The notes beneath the pieces were generated by a model. The model made no database searches, was not told the DNA's origin, and saw nothing but the letters and a program-made list of their open reading frames with translations. From Propionibacteriaceae bacterium (GTDB lineage: Bacteria > Actinomycetota > Actinomycetes > Propionibacteriales > Propionibacteriaceae): a stretch of 9,460 nt of DNA. Position 1 is the stretch's first letter, and every line of letters starts with the position of its first letter. The position numbers and the translations under genes are program-made. The stretch is from assembly GCA_031262845.1 (NCBI GenBank), contig JAISGZ010000041.1, forward strand, positions 1 to 9,460, written 5' to 3'. Below, one piece after another: positions 1 through 5,557 of the stretch.

Positions 1-6
1 CTGGTT

Positions 7-11
7 CCTCC
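7..11 (-). promoter_or_regulatory. Ribosome binding site of a gene starting just outside the left edge
   Basis: On the minus strand the bases read GGAGG followed by AACCAG up to the window edge. This is a strong Shine-Dalgarno core with six bases of spacing left, so a start codon is expected immediately beyond position 1. In many actinobacteria ispE follows rsmA, which makes ispE the natural guess, but no coding sequence of it is visible. The 96 bases between this site and the rsmA stop hold no convincing ORF or terminator. Confidence 0.35.
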
Positions 12-107
12 AGCCAGCGAGTATTCAACGACTCACGACCATGGGGTCAGCCACAACGGATTATCCCCACACTGCTCGCCGACGCTGGCCTCAATGGTTC
101 AGTTCAC

Positions 108-1160
108 TCAGGTTGGGTCGCTGGACTGTATAGCCGCCGCCAAACGGGCGAAATCTGTGATCGCGAGTGTTTCGCCGCGGGCCGTCGGGTCGATCTCAGC
201 CACCCCGAACGCCGCCTGCAGCCGGTCCGCCGGATAGTGGCCGGACAAGGCTGAACGCAGCATTTTGCGGCGTTGTCCGAAGGCCAAGTCGATCAGAGCG
301 AAGACCTCAGCCCGGCTGGCCGTAGTGACGGGCGGGTCCCGCCGGATCAGCCGAACGAGACCGGATTCCACGCGTGGCTGAGGCCAAAACACCGTCGCCG
401 GCACCAGACCGGCAAAGTTGGCCTCGGCGTACCAGGCCAATTTGGCCGACGGCACCCCGTAAATCTTGCCGCCGGGGCTGGCCACCAGCCGGTCGGCCAC
501 TTCCCGTTGGACCATGACGACGCCACCGGTCAAGCTGGGGAAGATCGCCAGGCAATGGAGAAGTACGGGCACCGCGACGTTGTAGGGCAGGTTAGCGACT
601 AATAAATCGGGATCGGTCGAGTTCACAGAAGCGTCGGTCGGATCGGTCGACTCCTGAGAAACCCCAGTCGGGTCAGCCGACTCCACAGGAGTCGGTGTTG
701 GGTCGTTCGTCCGAGGCCGTCCCAACTCGAGGTTGGGATGAGTCGGCCCGCCAGCCGTCTCACGGGTTTCAGCACCGGCCGCCGGCGACGTCTGGTCCCC
801 CACCGCAGCCCGCAGTTGATCGGCCGTCAGGGTCAAGGCGTCGGCCGTGACAACCGTCAACCGCCCAGCCGCTGCCGGTTGTCGCTCAAGCATTGTCCGC
901 GGTAGCCGCCGCGCCAGGCTGGCTTCGATTTCGACCGCCTGAACGCTGGCTCCGGCGGCCAACAAACCCGCCGTCAAGGAACCCAGGCCGGGACCGATTT
1001 CCAGCACCGTGGAATCCGCTCCAACCTGAGCCAGCTGAACGATCCGACGAACCTGGTTGGCGTCGATCAGGAAGTTTTGACCGCGTTGTTTGGACGGCCG
1101 CAAATCGAGTTCGGCCGCCAACCGTCGGATCGTCGACGGATCGAGATAACCGTCAGCCAC
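108..1160 (-). CDS. rsmA: 16S rRNA (adenine(1518)-N6/adenine(1519)-N6)-dimethyltransferase RsmA (KsgA) with a repeat-rich insertion
   Basis: RsmA uses S-adenosylmethionine to dimethylate two adjacent adenines in the 3'-terminal hairpin of 16S rRNA late in 30S assembly. Visible family motifs are KQRGQNFL (24-31), the SAM-binding loop LEIGPGLG (53-60), the acidic AVEIE (75-79), ADAL (106-109) and the catalytic NLPYN (190-194), followed by the usual C-terminal helical domain with FGQRRKMLR. I chose the GTG at 1160 because GAGGG lies six bases upstream. A TTG at 1184 would add eight residues but has no visible Shine-Dalgarno. The protein is 350 residues, against roughly 270-320 for most homologues. 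The excess is a low-complexity stretch at about 121-184, between ADAL and NLPYN, rich in Pro, Thr, Ser, Asp and Glu. All catalytic motifs are intact, so the enzyme is probably active. It lies downstream of tatD on the same strand. Confidence 0.95.
   Translation of the reverse strand: MADGYLDPSTIRRLAAELDLRPSKQRGQNFLIDANQVRRIVQLAQVGADSTVLEIGPGLGSLTAGLLAAGASVQAVEIEASLARRLPRTMLERQPAAAGRLTVVTADALTLTADQLRAAVGDQTSPAAGAETRETAGGPTHPNLELGRPRTNDPTPTPVESADPTGVSQESTDPTDASVNSTDPDLLVANLPYNVAVPVLLHCLAIFPSLTGGVVMVQREVADRLVASPGGKIYGVPSAKLAWYAEANFAGLVPATVFWPQPRVESGLVRLIRRDPPVTTASRAEVFALIDLAFGQRRKMLRSALSGHYPADRLQAAFGVAEIDPTARGETLAITDFARLAAAIQSSDPT
612..701 (-). repeat. Three 30-nt tandem repeats inside rsmA
   Basis: Three consecutive 30-nt units (612-641, 642-671, 672-701) share a GATCGGTCGA-like head and diverged tails. 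A partial fourth head follows at about 702. In the protein they give ten-residue units of the form DPT-x-x-x-V/Q-x-S-T/A, around residues 153-184, for example ADPTGVSQES and TDPTDASVNS. The period is exact and in frame, so the unit expanded without disturbing the downstream NLPYN motif. Confidence 0.85.
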
Positions 1161-1166
1161 GGGCGT

Positions 1167-1171
1167 CCCTC
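1167..1171 (-). promoter_or_regulatory. rsmA ribosome binding site
   Basis: GAGGG on the minus strand, six bases before the GTG at 1160. This site is the main reason to prefer GTG 1160 over the upstream TTG at 1184. Confidence 0.6.
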
Positions 1172-1279
1172 GTTCCCCGTTCAAATTGACGGATTCGCGG
1201 CACCCGCTGGGTCGCCCAGCCGACTAGTGCTCTGTCGCTTCTTAAAGAACGTGTCATTCGTGGTGACCGTTGAGGTGGC

Positions 1280-1303
1280 CAGTCGACTGACTCAAGCTGA
1301 GTC
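1280..1303. promoter_or_regulatory. Pair of abutting palindromes upstream of rsmA
   Basis: The 183-nt gap between tatD and rsmA contains the perfect palindrome CAGTCGACTG (1280-1289). It runs directly into a second dyad, GACTCA-AGC-TGAGTC (1289-1303). Neither is followed by a T-run, so a terminator is unlikely. An operator or a processing hairpin in a tatD-rsmA transcript are both possible. The function is unknown. Confidence 0.35.
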
Positions 1304-1343
1304 CTTGTCTTCACCACGCCCGTAACCGGCCCGAGTGGCCGCT

Positions 1344-2258
1344 TCACGCTTGACTAGCCCGGGAACCGGCCGGGACAAGAACGTCGTCACCCCACGGGCC
1401 GCCGAAAGCGGCCTCGGCGTTGGCCTGTAATTGCCGACAGGTCCGGTCGAGTTCCCACCCCAACTGCTCGGCCATGAACCGGACCGTGTGGGGAATCAGA
1501 TAACTGGCGTTGGTCTTCCCCCGCTCCGGTGCCGGCGTCAAGAACGGGGCATCGGTTTCAACGAGCATCCGCTCGGCCGGCGTCACGGCCAGCGCCTGAC
1601 GTAAGGACTCATTGTTCTTGAATGTCACGGTGCCAGGAAAGCTCAGCCAGTAGCCTCGCTCCAGACAACGCCGGGCGAAATCGGCGTCGCCGGAGAAACA
1701 GTGCATGACCACACGGGCTGGCGTGGCCGAACCGGACAGGACGTCGAGCACGTCGTCGTGAGCGTCACGATCGTGGATGACCAAGGTTAAATCGTGGGCC
1801 GCCGCCAGTTCGATGTGGGCGGCGAAGGCGTCCTTTTGACGTGCCTGGTCGGCCGGGTCGGTCGTCCGGTAATAATCGAGCCCGGTCTCGCCGATCCCCC
1901 GGACGTGATCGCCCGCTTGAGCCAGCCGCTCAATCGTCGCCAAACCCTGTTCGACTCGCTCCGGATAGCGCCCGACCTCGTTCGGATGGAGCGCCACATT
2001 GGCCACCACCGACGGCTGGGCGGCCGCGAATTGTTCGGCCCAGATTGAACTCGCCTCATCACAACCGACCTGAACCAAGCGCGTCACGCCGACCGCAGCG
2101 GCCGCCGCCACCACCTGTTCGACGGTCAACCCGGATCGTTCGGTCACCATGTCGAGGTGGGTGTGGGCATCAGTCACGGGGCTGGGCAAGGCCTGCGGCA
2201 AGGGCGGGAGTTTGAGAGCCGCCAACTGCGGCCTCAGTTCGTTCAGATCAATCGTCAC
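1344..2258 (-). CDS. tatD: TatD family metal-dependent DNase/hydrolase
   Basis: TatD proteins are cytosolic TIM-barrel, two-metal nucleases/phosphoesterases implicated in DNA end-processing and quality control. All expected metal ligands are visible: the H-x-H of DAHTHLD (H32, H34), E124 in GIGETGLDYY, H162 in LVIHDRD, H186 in VVMHCFSG and D236 in VETDAPFLTP. I chose GTG 2258 (304 residues), with GGAAG ten bases upstream. The frame stays open to an ATG at 2348 and a TTG at 2360, but that extension is Arg-rich, resembles no part of the family and has no clear ribosome site. From GTG 2258 the protein is slightly longer than the typical 250-280 residues because of a Leu/Pro-rich leader before DAHTH. 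It sits between rsmI and rsmA on the same strand. The metG and rpfB genes common in this neighbourhood in other actinobacteria are absent. Confidence 0.93.
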   Translation of the reverse strand: MTIDLNELRPQLAALKLPPLPQALPSPVTDAHTHLDMVTERSGLTVEQVVAAAAAVGVTRLVQVGCDEASSIWAEQFAAAQPSVVANVALHPNEVGRYPERVEQGLATIERLAQAGDHVRGIGETGLDYYRTTDPADQARQKDAFAAHIELAAAHDLTLVIHDRDAHDDVLDVLSGSATPARVVMHCFSGDADFARRCLERGYWLSFPGTVTFKNNESLRQALAVTPAERMLVETDAPFLTPAPERGKTNASYLIPHTVRFMAEQLGWELDRTCRQLQANAEAAFGGPWGDDVLVPAGSRASQA

Positions 2259-2350
2259 GGGCCTCAGTCTTCCACGTCGGTCCAACCCGTGCCCGGTCGT
2301 GCCCAGAGCTACCGACCGCTGCTGCGGTGACCTACGTTTCCCGACCATCC

Positions 2351-2379
2351 AACACTCCAACCATCGAAGTGTTGCAACA
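2351..2379. promoter_or_regulatory. Overlapping dyads upstream of tatD
   Basis: In the rsmI-tatD gap an inverted repeat AACACT...AGTGTT (2351-2356 and 2368-2373, loop 11) overlaps the perfect palindrome TGTTGCAACA (2370-2379). It is 93 to 121 bases before the chosen tatD start. It could be a regulator site or part of a leader hairpin. No recognisable -35/-10 pair accompanies it. Confidence 0.25.
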
Positions 2380-2441
2380 ACTTGTAGAGCCCACCGTCAC
2401 CAATCGAGGCGACCTTGAATTAGTCCCCAACTGATGAGTCC

Positions 2442-3314
2442 TTAACTAGCGGCCTTGTCCTTGACCAAGGCGGCGTACAGCTGACGCCGGTCAACCCCGG
2501 ATTGAGCCGCCACTCGGGCAGCCGCGGCCGTCGGTTTAAGACCGTCCGCCACCAGCGCCTGAGCTTGAGTGACCAAGTCGGCCCAACGCTGATCCGACTC
2601 CTGATCAGCCCCCACCGACCATTCACCGGCCGCCGGCACCCCAGCCACCACCAAGGTCACCTCACCCCTCACGCCATCGGCCGCCCACGCCGCCACTTCG
2701 GCCACGGAGCCACGGATGACCTCTTCATGGACCTTGGTCAGTTCCCGGCACAAGGCCATCGGCCGATCCGGCCCGAAGGCCTCGGCGGCGGCGGTCAGCC
2801 AAGCCGCCACCCGGTGGGGCGCTTCGAAGAACACCATCGTCCGCTCCTCTGACCGCAGAGCGTCGAGCCGCGCCGCTCGTGGCCCGGCCTTACGGGGCAG
2901 GAAGCCTTCGAAACAAAAGCGGTCAACCGGCAATCCGGACAACACCAAAGCCGTCAACACCGCCGACGGACCGGGCACCACGGTGACCCGGATACCGGCC
3001 GCGATGGCCGCCCGAACCAACCGGAAACCCGGATCGGACACCCCCGGCATTCCAGCATCCGAGACGACCACCACGGTCTGGCCATCGGCCAAGGCCTGCA
3101 GCAGGTTGGCTTCGCGGGCCACTTCGTTGGCCTCGAAATACGACATCACGGGGGCGTCGAGTGTCAGACCCAAACGCTGACTCAGCCGTCGGAAGCGGCG
3201 AGTATCTTCGGCCGCGATCAGATCAGCCCCGCTCAGAGCCTTGATCAGCGCCGGTGACGCATCCTGTTGATCACCAATCGGAGTCGCCGCCAACACCAGT
3301 AGTCCCTCGGCCAT
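2442..3314 (-). CDS. rsmI: 16S rRNA (cytidine(1402)-2'-O)-methyltransferase RsmI
   Basis: RsmI methylates the ribose of C1402 in the 16S decoding centre using S-adenosylmethionine. The tetrapyrrole-methylase fold motifs appear in order: ATPIGD (10-15), AAEDTRR (34-40), SDAGMPGVSDPG (85-96), VPGPSAVLTAL, FEGFLPRK, FFEAPHRV and CRELTKVHEE. A short C-terminal helical domain with a helix-turn-helix look (the RWADLV...RRQLYAALV region) closes the protein. The ATG at 3314 gives 290 residues, normal for the family, and has AAAGG seven bases upstream. The frame extends seven codons further without support. Despite fold similarity to cobalamin and siroheme methylases, the RELTKxHEE and AEDTR motifs place it in RsmI, so it is not part of the heme pathway further right. 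It is divergent from mdh and heads the leftward gene series. Confidence 0.95.
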   Translation of the reverse strand: MAEGLLVLAATPIGDQQDASPALIKALSGADLIAAEDTRRFRRLSQRLGLTLDAPVMSYFEANEVAREANLLQALADGQTVVVVSDAGMPGVSDPGFRLVRAAIAAGIRVTVVPGPSAVLTALVLSGLPVDRFCFEGFLPRKAGPRAARLDALRSEERTMVFFEAPHRVAAWLTAAAEAFGPDRPMALCRELTKVHEEVIRGSVAEVAAWAADGVRGEVTLVVAGVPAAGEWSVGADQESDQRWADLVTQAQALVADGLKPTAAAARVAAQSGVDRRQLYAALVKDKAAS

Positions 3315-3465
3315 ATCCACACCTTTCCAGCGCACGGCAGCTCAGCAACCCACCGCCGACCACCGGCCATCGTCTCGTGCCTGTGGCTTCGGCTTCCCGG
3401 AATCGGTTGGCGAACCCGAGGCCGCCAGTGGCGGTGGTAGCGTGACCGACAGTAGTACCCCAACG
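3315..3465. other. Divergent intergenic region between rsmI and mdh
   Basis: About 165 bases separate the two divergent starts, so promoters for both genes are expected here. TAGCGT at 3438-3443 fits the TANNNT -10 pattern for mdh, but the hexamer 17 bases upstream does not resemble TTGACA. A small dyad, CCGCC-AGT-GGCGG, lies at about 3423-3435 just before it. No promoter can be assigned with confidence. Confidence 0.3.
3322..3326 (-). promoter_or_regulatory. rsmI ribosome binding site
   Basis: AAAGG on the minus strand with seven bases to the ATG at 3314. It fixes the start of RsmI at MAEGLLVL. Confidence 0.6.
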
Positions 3466-3471
3466 AAGGAG
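3466..3471 (+). promoter_or_regulatory. mdh ribosome binding site
   Basis: AAGGAG, nine bases before the ATG at 3481. It decides against the in-frame GTG at 3442, which would place this site inside the coding sequence. Confidence 0.75.
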
Positions 3472-3480
3472 TTTCGTTCG

Positions 3481-4470
3481 ATGTCCCCCACCCCAGTCAA
3501 AGTGGCCGTGACCGGCGCGGCCGGCCAAATCGGCTATAGCTTGCTTTTCCGGATCGCCAGCGGCGCCTTACTCGGCCCCGACCAGCCGGTGGAATTGCGT
3601 CTGTTGGAAATCACCCCGGCCCTGAAAGCCCTCGAAGGCGTGGTCATGGAACTCAACGACTGCGCTTTCTCAACCCTGGCCGGAGTCGAGATCGGTGATG
3701 ATCCACGACAGGTTTTCGCGGGCGCTAACGTCGCCCTCCTGGTCGGCGCCCGCCCCCGGACCGCCGGTATGGAGCGGGGCGACTTGTTGTCGGCCAACGG
3801 AGCGATTTTCACAGCCCAGGGTCGAGCCTTGAATGAGGTCGCGGCCGACGACATCCGGATCACCGTAACTGGCAACCCGGCCAACACCAACGCCCTGATC
3901 TGCCGCCGGAACGCGCCCGATATCCCGTCCGAGCGTTTCTCGGCCCTGACCCGGCTCGACCACAACCGGTCGATCTATCAAGTCGCAGCCAAACTTGGGC
4001 AACCGGTGTCCGCCGTCAAGCAGATGACGATCTGGGGCAACCACTCGTCAACTCAGTATCCCGACCTGTACCACGCTACGGTCAACGGCCAAAACGCCGC
4101 TGAGGCCGTCGATGACGAAGCCTGGATCGAGCAAGAATTCATTCCCACCGTGGCCAAGCGTGGTGCTGCCATCATCGCCGCCCGTGGCTCCAGCTCGGCC
4201 GCTTCGGCCGCCAACGCCACGATCGAACACGCCCGGGATTGGCTACTCGGTTCGGCCGCTGGTGACTGGGTCTCGATGGCCGTTTCGTCCGATGGTTCCT
4301 ACGGCGTCCCCGAAGGCTTGATCTCAAGCTTCCCGGTCACGACATCCCAGGGCAACTGGAAGATCGTCCAAGGTCTCGATCTCAATGAATTCTCACGAGC
4401 CAAGATCGACGCTTCGGTGGCCGAATTGGCTGAGGAACGCGACGCGGTTCAGGAGTTGGGGCTGATCTGA
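3481..4470 (+). CDS. mdh: Malate dehydrogenase (NAD-dependent, cytosolic-type)
   Basis: It interconverts malate and oxaloacetate with NAD in the TCA cycle and related pathways. The protein has 329 residues from ATG 3481, matching the usual 325-330 of this MDH group. Visible features: nucleotide-binding loop TGAAGQIG (11-18), E43 at the end of the second strand where an acidic residue selects NAD over NADP, substrate arginines in RPRTAGMERGDLL (R93, R99), TGNPANTN (130-137), the catalytic Asp and second substrate Arg in LTRLDHNR (D160, R163), and the catalytic His in WGNHSSTQ (H188). These mark the MDH type found in actinobacteria and eukaryotic cytosol, not lactate dehydrogenase. The gene appears monocistronic, with a strong terminator 17 bases after its stop. 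Confidence 0.97.
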   Translation: MSPTPVKVAVTGAAGQIGYSLLFRIASGALLGPDQPVELRLLEITPALKALEGVVMELNDCAFSTLAGVEIGDDPRQVFAGANVALLVGARPRTAGMERGDLLSANGAIFTAQGRALNEVAADDIRITVTGNPANTNALICRRNAPDIPSERFSALTRLDHNRSIYQVAAKLGQPVSAVKQMTIWGNHSSTQYPDLYHATVNGQNAAEAVDDEAWIEQEFIPTVAKRGAAIIAARGSSSAASAANATIEHARDWLLGSAAGDWVSMAVSSDGSYGVPEGLISSFPVTTSQGNWKIVQGLDLNEFSRAKIDASVAELAEERDAVQELGLI

Positions 4471-4486
4471 CCCCGACCTCAACGTC

Positions 4487-4530
4487 AACGTAGGGCCCCC
4501 ACCTGGTTGAGGTGGGGGCCCTACGTTTTT
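4487..4530. terminator. Strong hairpin terminator between convergent mdh and the DUF4190 gene
   Basis: A perfect 18-bp stem (4487-4504 with 4510-4527) and a five-base loop is followed by T's on the plus strand (4526-4530). The run of five G:C pairs in the inner stem makes it very stable. It terminates mdh. On the minus strand the tail is only partly U-rich, so it may serve the DUF4190 gene less efficiently. Confidence 0.92.
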
Positions 4531-4541
4531 GTCAGTTGCGA

Positions 4542-5015
4542 TCAGTAGCCGGCCGATGCCGCGATCACGACAAAGATGACGAACAGAAGGATTATTAAAA
4601 CCCACAGAGCGATATTGACCCAGCCGAGGATGATGCCGGCCTTGGCCATACCCAAACCCTGTTCACCGGTCTGAGCGATCTGCTTCTTGGCCATGGAGCC
4701 GGTGATGATGCCGGGGATGGCGGCCACGATGGGAAGAATCGGGTAGCTGGCGATACTCAGCACCAGCGACACCACGGCCAGCGTGTTCGTCCCTTGGTTA
4801 GCCGGCGGGTAGCCATAGGCGTTGGCCGGAGCTCCGGGCTCTTGGTAGGGCGCCGGAGCTGAACCATAAGCAGGCTGCGCGTTGTAGGCGTTATAGGCCG
4901 GAGCGGCCGGAGTCTGGGCCGGCGGATAAGCCGGAGCGGCCGGAGCTGGCGGGAAAGCTGAACCCGGGGTGGGCTGGCCGGTCGGCTGTTGAGGATCATA
5001 AGGACCAGTGGTCAT
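4542..5015 (-). CDS. DUF4190 domain membrane protein with Pro/Ala/Tyr-rich N-terminus
   Basis: This is a 157-residue protein of unknown function. Residues 1-75 are low-complexity (Pro, Ala, Tyr, Gln, Asn) with no signal peptide and are probably a cytoplasmic disordered tail. Residues about 79-103 form a first hydrophobic segment containing the DUF4190-style NTLAVVSLVLSI and IPGIITG. A short loop with TGEQGLGMAKAG follows, then a second long hydrophobic segment (about 125-154). The pattern of NTLA..S, the small hydrophilic loop and AGIILGW is characteristic of DUF4190, often found in actinobacteria with such proline-rich leaders. The start is supported by AAGGAG eight bases upstream. It is convergent with mdh and probably has its own promoter. 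The role is unknown. Membrane localisation is inferred from hydrophobicity only. Confidence 0.85.
   Translation of the reverse strand: MTTGPYDPQQPTGQPTPGSAFPPAPAAPAYPPAQTPAAPAYNAYNAQPAYGSAPAPYQEPGAPANAYGYPPANQGTNTLAVVSLVLSIASYPILPIVAAIPGIITGSMAKKQIAQTGEQGLGMAKAGIILGWVNIALWVLIILLFVIFVVIAASAGY
4897..4945 (-). repeat. Direct repeat coding for the Pro/Ala/Tyr-rich tail
   Basis: A 16-nt sequence, GCCGGAGCGGCCGGAG on the plus strand, occurs identically at 4897-4912 and 4930-4945, a 33-nt period. In the protein it gives two eleven-residue steps beginning AAPAY. It is an in-frame duplication within the low-complexity N-terminus. Confidence 0.7.
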
Positions 5016-5023
5016 GAAGGAAT

Positions 5024-5029
5024 CTCCTT
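5024..5029 (-). promoter_or_regulatory. Ribosome binding site of the DUF4190 gene, inside a small hairpin
   Basis: AAGGAG on the minus strand, eight bases before the ATG. The site is part of an inverted repeat AAGGA-GAT-TCCTT (5017-5029), so a five-pair hairpin could partly hide it. The hairpin is short and may have no effect. Confidence 0.7.
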
Positions 5030-5223
5030 AAAGTCTGAGAAGTCCGCGATGGTGACAGCCTAACGTTTAATTTCTGCTATCCACCACCGACCGGGCGAAA
5101 ACGTCGCCACAGCGGTCAACCGGTCCTACCCAGACGTCACCTTGAGTGGTCAAACCCGAGCCCGGAGTGGGTGGGCTGATCGCACAGTACGGGCCAGTGA
5201 TGACAGCCCCAAAGAATCAGTGT
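5030..5223. other. Intergenic region upstream of the DUF4190 gene
   Basis: This stretch contains the relatively AT-rich patch TTAAACGTTAGGCT (minus strand). Within it TAGGCT (5057-5062) fits a TANNNT -10 element for the DUF4190 gene, but no good -35 is seen. The promoter call is weak. No U-tailed terminator for the hemA-DUF3017 transcript is evident, only imperfect GC dyads such as AGCCC...GGGCT near 5160-5180. Confidence 0.25.
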
Positions 5224-5532
5224 TCACGGCCCCAAGGGGATGGTGGCGATGGCGTCGACGACGATGATCGTGATTCCCAAACCGAGATATAAGGGCACGT
5301 CGACGGCTTTGCGGCGAACCGCTAACAGTCCCGGCGCCGCTAGCCACCAGCGTAAAAGTCCACCGACCACGAGGGCGCCACCGATCAGACCAACTCCGAT
5401 CCGCCAGGCCGACCAGACGATCAACAACAGCCCCAGGCCGACCAGCCCGATGACGACCAACCACGGCCATTGCCGCCGGACTGCCCCCCGAAAACCGGGA
5501 CGTTCGGCTGGGGGTACGACCGTTGAACTCAC
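5224..5532 (-). CDS. DUF3017 small membrane protein
   Basis: This is a 102-residue protein with three predicted membrane segments (about 23-40, 45-64 and 79-98). The WPWLVV start of the first helix, LLRWWL at the end of the second and LLAVRRKAVDV (69-79) before the third match the actinobacterial DUF3017 family, whose function is unknown. The frame is open further upstream, but that extension overlaps hemA out of frame and is Arg/Pro-rich noise. GTG 5532 lies 25 bases after the hemA stop and gives the expected family length. Its Shine-Dalgarno is weak. It is very probably cotranscribed with hemA. In many actinobacteria DUF3017 lies near folD and mdh. Here mdh is about 0.75 kb away and convergent with an intervening gene. 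Confidence 0.8.
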   Translation of the reverse strand: MSSTVVPPAERPGFRGAVRRQWPWLVVIGLVGLGLLLIVWSAWRIGVGLIGGALVVGGLLRWWLAAPGLLAVRRKAVDVPLYLGLGITIIVVDAIATIPLGP

Positions 5533-5557
5533 CTTGACTCGCTCGCCGCCGGGAGGC

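Noticed and set aside
61..71. TTATCCCCACA, similar to a DnaA box (TTATCCACA)
   Set aside because: It has an extra C, stands alone, and the neighbouring genes are not origin genes. A single imperfect match is expected by chance.
273..602. A 109-codon plus-strand ORF opposite rsmA, and similar long ORFs opposite tatD, rsmI, mdh, hemA, hemE and hemC
   Set aside because: These are antisense or out-of-frame shadows of clearly conserved genes in GC-rich DNA, with Arg/Pro-rich compositions and no family motifs.
612..701. The 30-nt repeats as a CRISPR-like array
   Set aside because: The units are directly contiguous without spacers, diverged, and lie in frame inside rsmA.
1327..1341. Hairpin CGGCC...GGCCG just after the tatD stop as a terminator
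   Set aside because: It is only a five-pair stem with no U-tract on the minus strand. rsmA follows and may be cotranscribed.
2259..2360. Extension of TatD to the TTG at 2360 or the ATG at 2348
   Set aside because: The extra residues are Arg-rich and unlike the family, without a ribosome site. GTG 2258 has GGAAG upstream and gives a normal N-terminus.
2281..2441. A tRNA or other structured RNA in the rsmI-tatD gap
   Set aside because: No T-loop GGTTCGA-like box, acceptor pairing or cloverleaf could be laid out.
3442..3480. GTG 3442 as the mdh start
   Set aside because: It would bury the strong AAGGAG site inside the gene and add 13 residues not seen in the family.
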